From NCBI GenBank assembly GCA_947088515.1, contig CAMUHA010000199.1, forward strand, positions 1 through 5,955: a stretch of DNA of 5,955 nucleotides, written 5' to 3'. Position numbers and translations under genes: made by a program. The notes under the pieces are model-generated. The model did no database searches. It saw only the letters and a list, made by a program, of their open reading frames with translations, and was not told the origin of the DNA. This DNA comes from an uncultured bacterium. GTDB lineage: Bacteria > Bacillota > Clostridia > Lachnospirales > Lachnospiraceae. Positions 1 through 5,955 of this stretch are shown piece by piece (position 1 is the stretch's first letter; every line of letters starts with the position of its first letter).

Positions 1-1
1 A

Positions 2-3000
2 GGAAGCAGAGGAGAACAGAAGGTGGAAGAGTTCCTTCTGGAAATCAGAAAAAAGCAGAAGGTGGAATTCTTTTTGGAAAATGAAGATATCCGTATGGAT
101 AATTCAGATGATAAGCTGGAGGGACGTCTGGTAATCAACCGTAATGGATGGGGGTATTCTGAATTTTCGCTGGAAAAGGAGGGGGATTTTATCCGTCTGG
201 AGAAAGAAAAGGTCCGTGAAGAGGATTTTCTTGGCAATAGCTGCCGGCTTCCTTTTTATATATCGGCGGAAAAGCTTCATGGCGGAAGAAATTATGGTGT
301 AATCCGTCTTTTGAATCCATATGTCTGCCTTACCGCCCGAATTACAGTTGCAAACAAACATCCCAAAACAGGAAGACCTGGAACGCGGAGGCAGAAAAAA
401 CATGCCATTATGGAGCTGATGCAGTATTATGAAGCTTTCCGCACAAAGAAAATCAGCGCTTCTTCCTGGATGAAGGAAACCGGGGAACTGGTGGAAAATC
501 TGACACAGATAGACGAGGAGGATGTTTCCATAAAGCTGTTTAAGGCCCAGCTTTTAATTACGGAAGAGCGGGAAAAAGAGGCGGACTGGCTGCTGTGTCA
601 GACAAAAGAGGCGGTGGAAGAAAACTTTGTTCCAGCCATTTACTGTTATTATTTATATCTGACCACTCTGCTTAACAGACGTGAAACTTATATTGATGAG
701 GTGGCGGGGCAGGTGGAACGGATTTTTACCCAAAATTCTGATAACTGGAGAATTGCGTGGCTGCTTTTATATTTGTCTGAAGATTATATGAGAAGCCCTT
801 CTGGAAAATGGATTGTTTTGGAGGAGCAGTTCCGGCAGGGATGTAAAAGTCCGGTTCTATACATTGAGGCCTGGAACTTAATTGCGGCCAACCCTGCGCT
901 GCTTATGCGCCTTAACAGTTTTGAACTGCAGGTCTTGTCTTATGCGGCTAAAAAGGAGCTTCTCACATCCGGGGTAATTGGCCAGGTGATTTATCTTGCC
1001 CAGAGAATGAAAAGCTTTTCGGGAAGATTGTTTGCCATATTAAAATGCTGTTATAAACAGCTGCCGGAGGACGAGACGCTGCAGGCGGTCTGTACGCTTT
1101 TAATTAAGGGAAACAAGACGGATGGGGAAAGCTTTTCATGGTATGAAAAAGGAATTGAAAGAGAACTGCGCATCACAAGACTGTATGAGTATTATATGAT
1201 GTCCCTGCCTCTTGAAGAGGAGCGGGAAATACCTAAAATTGTGCTGATGTATTTTGCTTTTGACAGCAGTCTTGACAGTCTGCGTAATTCTTTCCTCTAT
1301 GCTTATATACATAAAAAACAGGAACAATATCCGGAACTTTACGAAAGCTACCGGGAGCAGATAGAGCGGTTTGTGATGGCCCAGCTGCTAAAGGGGCGCA
1401 GCAGTACACACCTGGCATACCTTTACAAAAATCTGATTACGCCGGTGATGCTTACAGATGAAATTGCTGCCGGTCTGTCAACGGCATTGTTCATGCAGCG
1501 CCTAAAAGTGATGCGGGAGGATATTAAAAAGGTTATTCTGGTTTATGATAAGGAATATGAGGAAACGGTCTATCCGGTTTCAGGAAAGGAAGCATTTTTC
1601 CCTGTTTATGGCAGTGACTTCCGGCTTTTGCTGGAAGATGCAAAGGGGAACAGGTATTGCAGGGAAGAGGAGTATACTCTGGATGCGCTCCTTATGCCTG
1701 ATAAGCTGGCGTTTCTGATTGCGCCTTCTATTTTGGGGTGTGTGCATTTTGATTTGTGGCTGTGTGAAAGCGGGAGGGAAATTGCCGGAGTCAGCGCTGA
1801 GAATGTGGAATACATGAAACGGCTGGTAAATGCACCGGAGGTGGTGGAGGAAGTCCAAAAAGAAATTCGTATGCGTCTGATTTGCTTTTTTTATGACAAT
1901 GACAGAATGAGAGAGTTGGATGAGCGCCTGAAGGAGCTTTCGCCTCTGCAGATACATAATAAGTGTTTTTCACAGGCGCTTCGTTTTCTGATTTTACGGG
2001 GAATGTACGAAAAAGCCTATGAATGGATTAAAATGCGTGGATGTGAAGGTGTGGAAGCGAAGATTATAGTCAGGCTTTGCAGCAGACTTCTTGCCTGTGA
2101 GGGGGCGGAAGAAGATGTGACGATGACAAAGCTTGCTTTTCTTGCTTTCAGGTCAGGGAAATATGATGAAAACCTTCTGGAATACCTATGTCGGTATTTT
2201 CAGGGGACAAGCAAGGAAATGCGGGATATCTGGAAGGCGGCAGAAGCGTTTGGGACGGATACCTATGGGCTTTCGGAACGGCTTTTGGTGCAAATGCTAT
2301 ATACAGGCGCTTTTGTGTGGGAGCGGGCGGAAATCTTTAGACGTTATGTATCCGGGGGAGCAAGGGCGGCGGTGGAATCGGCAGTTCTTGCCCAGTGCTC
2401 CTATGAATATTTTGTGAAAGACAAGCCGCTGGATGCGTTTGTTCTGGAAGATATGCAGAGAGTTATTGAAAGACAGGAAGATGGGATACCTTTTATATGC
2501 AGGCTTGCCTATACAAAATATTATTCAGAGAACAAAAAAGAATTAAACGAGAGAGAGCTGCGCTTTTTAATTGTATTTTTAAAAGAGATACTTGCTGAAA
2601 ATAAATATTTTCCTTTTTTTAAAGAATATTCGGAAAATATTGCTTCCATGCGGCGGTTTGCGGATAAAACCATGATAGAATACCGGGTGCGGGAGGGAAA
2701 CAAAGCCTTTATCCATTATTTGCCTGAAAGAGGGGACGGCGCCGGGGAGGAATACATAAAGGAAGAGATGAAAGATATGTTTGGCGGCATTTGTGTAAAA
2801 CAATTTATTCTTTTCTTTGGAGAACATTTGCAGTATTATATAACAGAGATGGAGGATGGAAAAGAGCATTTGACGGAAAGCGGAAATCTAAGCCGCAATG
2901 ACACCGGGATAGAGCAAAGGGAAAACAGGTACAACCTGCTAAATGATATTTCCATCGGGAGAAATCTCCATGATTATGAGACCATGGAAAGACTTCTGGA

Positions 3001-3052
3001 TGATTATTTTGAACAGGATTATCTCGTCCGGGAACTTTTTTCTATGCGTTAG
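2..3052 (+). CDS. DUF5717-like large beta-sandwich/TPR-like scaffold protein, 5' end cut by window
   Basis: The frame is open from the left edge to the TAG at 3050-3052 (1016 residues visible). The first in-window start is a GTG at 23, but the seven codons before it are also open (GSRGEQK) and run smoothly into VEEFLLEI, so the gene most likely begins upstream; family members I recall are near 1200 residues. Residues are counted from the GTG. About 1-115 is beta-rich (RNGWGYSEF, LPFYISAEKLHGGRNYGVIRL) and looks like an Ig-like sandwich. About 127-495 is helical with TPR-like periodicity. About 500-590 is a second beta segment (KVILVYDKEYEETVYPV, LLLEDAKGNRY). About 605-875 is helical again. 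About 884-942 is a third beta-containing segment ending in FILFFGEHLQYYITE, followed by a helical tail. No signal peptide or membrane span is visible in this part, so the visible portion looks cytoplasmic. No catalytic motif is seen; a scaffold or adaptor role is inferred. Reality as a gene is near certain; the DUF5717 assignment is by resemblance only. Confidence 0.9.
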   Translation, partial: GSRGEQKVEEFLLEIRKKQKVEFFLENEDIRMDNSDDKLEGRLVINRNGWGYSEFSLEKEGDFIRLEKEKVREEDFLGNSCRLPFYISAEKLHGGRNYGVIRLLNPYVCLTARITVANKHPKTGRPGTRRQKKHAIMELMQYYEAFRTKKISASSWMKETGELVENLTQIDEEDVSIKLFKAQLLITEEREKEADWLLCQTKEAVEENFVPAIYCYYLYLTTLLNRRETYIDEVAGQVERIFTQNSDNWRIAWLLLYLSEDYMRSPSGKWIVLEEQFRQGCKSPVLYIEAWNLIAANPALLMRLNSFELQVLSYAAKKELLTSGVIGQVIYLAQRMKSFSGRLFAILKCCYKQLPEDETLQAVCTLLIKGNKTDGESFSWYEKGIERELRITRLYEYYMMSLPLEEEREIPKIVLMYFAFDSSLDSLRNSFLYAYIHKKQEQYPELYESYREQIERFVMAQLLKGRSSTHLAYLYKNLITPVMLTDEIAAGLSTALFMQRLKVMREDIKKVILVYDKEYEETVYPVSGKEAFFPVYGSDFRLLLEDAKGNRYCREEEYTLDALLMPDKLAFLIAPSILGCVHFDLWLCESGREIAGVSAENVEYMKRLVNAPEVVEEVQKEIRMRLICFFYDNDRMRELDERLKELSPLQIHNKCFSQALRFLILRGMYEKAYEWIKMRGCEGVEAKIIVRLCSRLLACEGAEEDVTMTKLAFLAFRSGKYDENLLEYLCRYFQGTSKEMRDIWKAAEAFGTDTYGLSERLLVQMLYTGAFVWERAEIFRRYVSGGARAAVESAVLAQCSYEYFVKDKPLDAFVLEDMQRVIERQEDGIPFICRLAYTKYYSENKKELNERELRFLIVFLKEILAENKYFPFFKEYSENIASMRRFADKTMIEYRVREGNKAFIHYLPERGDGAGEEYIKEEMKDMFGGICVKQFILFFGEHLQYYITEMEDGKEHLTESGNLSRNDTGIEQRENRYNLLNDISIGRNLHDYETMERLLDDYFEQDYLVRELFSMR

Positions 3053-3057
3053 GAGGT
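3051..3057 (+). promoter_or_regulatory. Ribosome binding site overlapping the upstream stop codon
   Basis: AGGAGGT is a full Shine-Dalgarno match. It begins inside the TAG stop of the preceding gene and lies 5 nt (AGGAGG) before the ATG at 3062. It fixes the start of the Hsp70-like gene. The arrangement suggests that ribosomes ending the upstream gene can re-initiate directly, which would keep the two products in a linked ratio. Confidence 0.9.
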
Positions 3058-3061
3058 TTAG

Positions 3062-4369
3062 ATGTTTCAGGGGCAGAACTTTTTTGGGAAAAAAAACAGT
3101 AAAAAGGTTGCCGTAGGATATGACCTTGGGCGGAGCTTTGCGCAGATTAGTTTTTGCGGACTGGAAGAGACAGAGCCGGAAACAGTTTCTGCGGTAGCAG
3201 GCACAGAACAGTACAACATTCCTGCGCTGCTTTGTAAAAGAAGTGGCGTGGGGCAGTGGTATTATGGAAAAGAAGCCATTAAATTTGCCAGGGAAGAAAA
3301 TGGCATTCTGGTGGAAGACCTCCTTACTCTTGCAGAGCGGGGGGAAGATGTAATGGTGGAGGGAGAAGCCTTTGACCCGGTTGCGCTTCTTACTTTATTT
3401 GTAAAACGAAGTCTTTCGCTCCTTAATATACGGATTTCTTTTAATCAGATTGAAGCTTTTATGTTTACGGTGGAAGAACTTACCCCACAGATTGTGGATG
3501 TGCTGGGTAAGGTGTCAATAGGACTTCAGTTAAAGACGCAGCATATTTGCTTTCAGAGCCATACGGAAAGTTTTTATGCCTTTACCATGCACCAGAGCTG
3601 GGAACTTAGGCAAAATGATGTAATGATATATGAATATGAAAACGGACTAAAGACCATGCGTCTGGAATGCAATAAAAAGACCACACCTAAGGTGGTGTTT
3701 ATTGAGCAGAAAAATTATCCTGAAATGGAACGGAGAGTGTGGCAGGAGGATGAAGGACAAAGACGGCAGCAGATGGCGGAGCTTGACCTTTTATTTGCAG
3801 GAATTGTAAAAAGGAGCCTGGAGGAGAAAAATGTTTCCACAGTGTTTCTGCTGGGAGATGGTTTTAAGGAGGGATGGACCAAAGACTCTTTAAGAATTAT
3901 GTGCAAAAACCGACGGGTTTTTCAGGGAAACAATCTATACAGCAAAGGAGCCTGTTATGGGATGCTGGAACGCTTAAATCCCAGTAAAGAGTGGCAGGAA
4001 TACGTTTATCTGGGGGTGGATAAATTAAAATCAAATATTGGCATGAAAGTCCTTCGTTGTGGGGAAGATTCCTATTATGCGGTATTGGACGCCGGAGTCA
4101 ACTGGTATGAAACTTCTGCTGATTTTGATATTATACTGGAAGAGGGCAATACGGTGGATTTTATAATCACCCCTTTAACTGGCGGCAGTGTAACAAACAA
4201 AGCAGTTAAACTGGAAGGACTGCCGCAAAGACCGCCGAGAACCACCAGACTGAGTGTCCATGTTGAGATGACGGCAGTCAACCGGGCGGAAATTACGATG
4301 GAAGACATGGGATTCGGAGAGCTGTTTAAGTCCAGCGGAAAGGCGTGGACACAAACAATTGTCGTTTAG
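3062..4369 (+). CDS. Degenerate Hsp70/actin-fold protein with lidless substrate-domain-like C-terminus (DUF5716-like)
   Basis: This is a 435-residue soluble protein with no signal peptide or membrane span. Residues 16-31, VAVGYDLGRSFAQISF, match the Hsp70/actin phosphate-1 loop (DnaK has IGIDLGTTN), keeping D21, G23 and S25. YNIPALL and WYYGKEAIKFA follow in the order of the Hsp70 'P-S/A-x-V ... vG.xA' segment. Residues 258-270, VSTVFLLGDGFKE, sit where Hsp70s carry the adenosine-loop 'VxLVGGxSRxP', and 286-298 (VFQGNNLYSKGAC) match the 'PDEAVAxGAA' position. The phosphate-2 loop is poor: 186-200 read DVMIYEYENGLKTMR instead of DLGGGTxD. Residues about 315-435 are beta-rich and parallel the Hsp70 beta substrate domain, with LEGLPQRPPRTTRLSV at 384-399 and MEDMGFGELFKSSGKAW at 413-429. 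The protein ends there, without the usual helical lid, and is well short of the roughly 600+ residues of DnaK. ATP binding is plausible; hydrolysis is doubtful. It lies 9 nt after the large scaffold gene. DUF5716 is recalled, not searched. Confidence 0.93.
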   Translation: MFQGQNFFGKKNSKKVAVGYDLGRSFAQISFCGLEETEPETVSAVAGTEQYNIPALLCKRSGVGQWYYGKEAIKFAREENGILVEDLLTLAERGEDVMVEGEAFDPVALLTLFVKRSLSLLNIRISFNQIEAFMFTVEELTPQIVDVLGKVSIGLQLKTQHICFQSHTESFYAFTMHQSWELRQNDVMIYEYENGLKTMRLECNKKTTPKVVFIEQKNYPEMERRVWQEDEGQRRQQMAELDLLFAGIVKRSLEEKNVSTVFLLGDGFKEGWTKDSLRIMCKNRRVFQGNNLYSKGACYGMLERLNPSKEWQEYVYLGVDKLKSNIGMKVLRCGEDSYYAVLDAGVNWYETSADFDIILEEGNTVDFIITPLTGGSVTNKAVKLEGLPQRPPRTTRLSVHVEMTAVNRAEITMEDMGFGELFKSSGKAWTQTIVV

Positions 4370-4430
4370 TGTATGTGGGGATAATTTTTAAAAGGAATTT
4401 TCCAGACATGTATTAGGTTAAAAAGGTAAG

Positions 4431-4436
4431 AAGGAG
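4431..4436 (+). promoter_or_regulatory. Ribosome binding site for the TPR gene
   Basis: AAGGAG lies 10 nt before the ATG at 4447, slightly longer than the usual spacing. An in-frame TAG at 4414 closes the frame upstream, and no other ATG/GTG/TTG lies between it and 4447, so the start at 4447 is well supported. Confidence 0.75.
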
Positions 4437-4446
4437 CGGCAGCTTT

Positions 4447-5280
4447 ATGGGCAAAATGATTTTATGTATGGGTAAGTATGCGAAAAATCCCTATTATCTT
4501 GAAAATGCGTGTACCAATGTGTACTGCGTGGAGGAGCTTTGCTATCTTTTTGCCAGTAATCCTTTTATAATAAACGGGGATATTATGGATAGAAAGCTTG
4601 CCAGATGGCTGGATGAAGAATGCGGTCTTTCGGAATTAGGGCATCAACTCCTTGGACTTTTTAACAGAGGGAGCCAGGCGGGAACTTTCGTTGGGATGAT
4701 TCTGGATTATGTGAACTACTGTACGCCAAAGGAGAAAAAGAAGATTGAGGAAATTCTCCAGAGTAATGTAGGACTTACCGATTATGAAAAAAAGAAAAAA
4801 CAGGCGGATTTTTTGCTGAAAAATCATAGATTAGGGCAGGCGATAGAGGAATATGATAATTTAAGCAGGGAACTGCCAGATACGGAGAGCGGATTAAAAC
4901 CTTCTATATACCACAACATGGGAACCGCTTATGCAGGCCTTTTTGAATTTGAAATGGCGGCAAAATACTTTAAACGTGCTTATGATATGTCAGGAGAACA
5001 GGAATCCGGCATCCAGTATCTTACTGCCCAAAGGCTGTATCTGCACGAAAACTCCTATATTTCCTTTATAGCGGAGCACGGGGAATATCTGGAGCTATCT
5101 CTGCTGGTGGAAAAGCGTTTTGAGGCTGCAAAAAGCGGATTTGAGGCCGGGCAGGACAACCGGATGCTTACAGCGCTTAAAATTTACAAAGAGGAAGGAA
5201 ATGTGGCATCCTATTATGAAGATATTGATAAAATAATTTCCCGGAAAAAGGAAGAGTACCGGGAGATGGTTGAACAATAA
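4447..5280 (+). CDS. Cytoplasmic TPR protein with unassigned N-terminal domain
   Basis: This 277-residue protein has no signal peptide or membrane span. Residues 1-95 form an N-terminal domain I cannot assign to a named family; its clearest stretch is VYCVEELCYLFASNPF (25-40), then LARWLDEECGLSELGHQLL. It contains cysteines at 7, 22, 27 and 32. Residues about 95-118 are a charged linker rich in lysine and glutamate (KEKKKIEEIL, YEKKKKQ). From 119 on come TPR units: QADFLLKNHRLGQAIEEYD, then the best one at about 150-183 (YHNMGTAYAGLFEFEMAAKY), with the Gly, Ala and Tyr/Phe positions expected of a TPR. The C-terminal third is helical, ending in a highly charged helix that could form a coiled coil (ISRKKEEYREMVEQ). 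TPRs bind partner proteins, so an adaptor role beside the Hsp70-like protein is inferred; no catalytic motif is seen. It is preceded by 77 nt and followed by 60 nt without a terminator, consistent with co-transcription. Confidence 0.93.
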   Translation: MGKMILCMGKYAKNPYYLENACTNVYCVEELCYLFASNPFIINGDIMDRKLARWLDEECGLSELGHQLLGLFNRGSQAGTFVGMILDYVNYCTPKEKKKIEEILQSNVGLTDYEKKKKQADFLLKNHRLGQAIEEYDNLSRELPDTESGLKPSIYHNMGTAYAGLFEFEMAAKYFKRAYDMSGEQESGIQYLTAQRLYLHENSYISFIAEHGEYLELSLLVEKRFEAAKSGFEAGQDNRMLTALKIYKEEGNVASYYEDIDKIISRKKEEYREMVEQ

Positions 5281-5302
5281 ATATAGATGATTTGTTGTTG
5301 CA

Positions 5303-5326
5303 GTACCACAGGCGGATAGATGGTAC
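5303..5326 (+). other. Small inverted repeat (possible hairpin) in the 60-nt gap
   Basis: GTACCA at 5303-5308 pairs perfectly with TGGTAC at 5321-5326 around a 12-nt loop. The second arm lies just before the AGGGGGAAGGA ribosome binding site and covers part of an alternative in-frame ATG at 5320. There is no run of T after it, so it is not an intrinsic terminator. A 6-bp stem can arise by chance; any effect on translation of the next gene is speculative. Confidence 0.25.
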
Positions 5327-5328
5327 GC

Positions 5329-5339
5329 AGGGGGAAGGA
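5329..5339 (+). promoter_or_regulatory. Ribosome binding site deciding the start at 5341
   Basis: AGGGGGAAGGA directly precedes the ATG at 5341; the AGGGGG part is 6 nt away and matches the Shine-Dalgarno core with one change. An in-frame ATG at 5320 would add seven residues (MVRRGKE) behind a weaker AGGCGG at 5310-5315. The start at 5341 is preferred because it puts the basic MNLFKKLFGKKKK motif at the very N-terminus. Confidence 0.65.
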
Positions 5340-5340
5340 A

Positions 5341-5955
5341 ATGAATTTATTCAAAAAGTTATTTGGAAAAAAGAAAAAAACAGAAGAGCCAGTATATGAA
5401 GTGGAGGATTGGAACCAAATTGTCTATGACAGGGATGATTTGCAGATTAACGATAAGGAACAGCGTCAGGAATATGTGAAGGGATGTCTGGAACAGATTG
5501 CCGAGGCGTCAAGGGAGCTGGAAAATCTTCAGTTTGAATATAATATGGTCACTTCCTATCTAAAAGACATGGAAGAAATTGAGGCGCTCCCGGAGGAAGA
5601 GAGAGAGGAACTGGAAACCTGTGCCAGAAAAATAGAAACCCTTGAAGAGCAGCAGTCCGGATACAAGAACAGAAAACACCGGATGAGTGAGGATAAGTAC
5701 CGTCAGATGGAACGACTGGAAGCAGAGTATCAGGAGAGCTATGAGAAGCTGGTCCAGGCAGAAGAGTACCAGGACCTTGTCAAACGGGATTTGCGGAAGC
5801 TGGATGGAGAGAGACAGGCGTATCATTTCAGGAGAAGTGAGCTGCGTCATATGATAGCAGATACAAGGGCAATGACTATTGTATGTACGGTGGCGGTCAT
5901 TGTATGTATTCTTGCACTTTTGGTTTTACAATATGGTTTTGAAATGAATACCAAA
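5341..5955 (+). CDS. Coiled-coil, single-span membrane protein with basic N-terminus, 3' end cut by window
   Basis: The frame is open from the ATG at 5341 to the right edge with no stop, giving 205 visible residues. Residues 1-13, MNLFKKLFGKKKK, are basic with interspersed Leu/Phe and could lie on a membrane surface. Residues 19-40 are acidic (YEVEDWNQIVYDRDD). About 40-177 is almost entirely charged helix rich in Glu, Gln, Lys and Arg, interrupted near P84 (MEEIEALPEEE) and around 108-117, which suggests two or three long coiled-coil segments. Residues about 179-200 are a clear membrane span (begins TIVCTVAVIVC, ends with LLVLQYGF). Arg and His cluster before the span (RRSELRHM), so by the positive-inside rule the coiled coil should be cytoplasmic. 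What follows residue 205 is unknown: it could be a short tail or more membrane or extracytoplasmic sequence. I recognise no named family. As last visible gene of the set, it is the only one with a membrane anchor, so a tethering role for the soluble neighbours is inferred. Confidence 0.88.
   Translation, partial: MNLFKKLFGKKKKTEEPVYEVEDWNQIVYDRDDLQINDKEQRQEYVKGCLEQIAEASRELENLQFEYNMVTSYLKDMEEIEALPEEEREELETCARKIETLEEQQSGYKNRKHRMSEDKYRQMERLEAEYQESYEKLVQAEEYQDLVKRDLRKLDGERQAYHFRRSELRHMIADTRAMTIVCTVAVIVCILALLVLQYGFEMNTK

Noticed and set aside
1010..1136. Two AAAGCTTTT palindromes (1010-1019 and 1127-1136)
   Set aside because: Both encode ordinary Lys/Ser/Phe codons (KSFS, ESFS) in the large gene, and such AT-rich palindromes are expected by chance at this base composition.
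2133..2417. 94-codon + strand open frame inside the large gene
   Set aside because: It is out of frame within clearly coding sequence, has no domain features, and its Gly/Arg/Cys-rich composition is typical of an off-frame reading.
3062..4369. Annotation as a true DnaK/HscA or as MreB/FtsA
   Set aside because: The DLGGGT phosphate-2 motif is missing, the length is well below DnaK, there is no lid, and the C-terminal beta domain is not found in MreB or FtsA. Only the general Hsp70/actin fold is supported.
5287..5319. 10-residue open frame MICCCSTTGG, which could suggest a Cys-rich leader peptide
   Set aside because: It has no ribosome binding site and no alternative terminator/antiterminator pair follows it. 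Three adjacent Cys codons in so short a frame can occur by chance.
5303..5340. Intrinsic terminator between the TPR gene and the membrane-protein gene
   Set aside because: The 6-bp stem is weak and is followed by a G/A-rich ribosome binding site, not a T tract.
104..5850. Several reverse-strand open frames of 60-125 codons (for example 1580-1957 and 5560-5850)
   Set aside because: They lie wholly opposite well-supported + strand genes, lack convincing ribosome binding sites and protein-like composition, and overlap each other. They are antisense shadows of the real frames.

Overview
The window reads as chromosomal DNA from a Gram-positive anaerobe of the Clostridia, most likely Lachnospiraceae. 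The clues are moderate-to-low GC, purine-rich coding strands, frequent AGA/AGG/ATA codons, strong AGGAGG-type ribosome binding sites, and a gene set that I recognise only from that group. No mobile element, RNA gene, CRISPR array or phage gene was seen. Coding density is very high and all four genes lie on the + strand.

Layout: (1) 2-3052 is the 3' part of a very large gene that is open at the left edge. Its product alternates beta-rich domains with long TPR-like helical stretches and resembles the DUF5717 family of unknown function. (2) 3062-4369 encodes a 435-residue protein with a degenerate Hsp70/actin-type nucleotide-binding fold, followed by a beta domain that looks like an Hsp70 substrate-binding beta-sandwich without its helical lid; it resembles the DUF5716 family. 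(3) After a 77-nt gap, 4447-5280 encodes a soluble 277-residue TPR protein with an unassigned N-terminal domain. (4) After a 60-nt gap, 5341 to the right edge encodes a protein with a basic N-terminus, a long coiled coil and one membrane span; it is cut by the window end.

The spacing (9, 77 and 60 nt), the shared strand and the absence of any terminator suggest one operon. None of the four genes has an established function that I know of. The most economical inference is a chaperone-like or scaffold complex: an Hsp70-like protein served by two helical-repeat adaptor proteins and tethered to the inner face of the membrane by the coiled-coil protein. That is inference from domain content, not demonstrated. 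Both the Hsp70-like protein and the membrane protein start with a similar FFGKK/LFGKK basic motif, which may point to a shared location or partner.

The family assignments (DUF5716, DUF5717) are recalled from sequence style and were not checked by a search.
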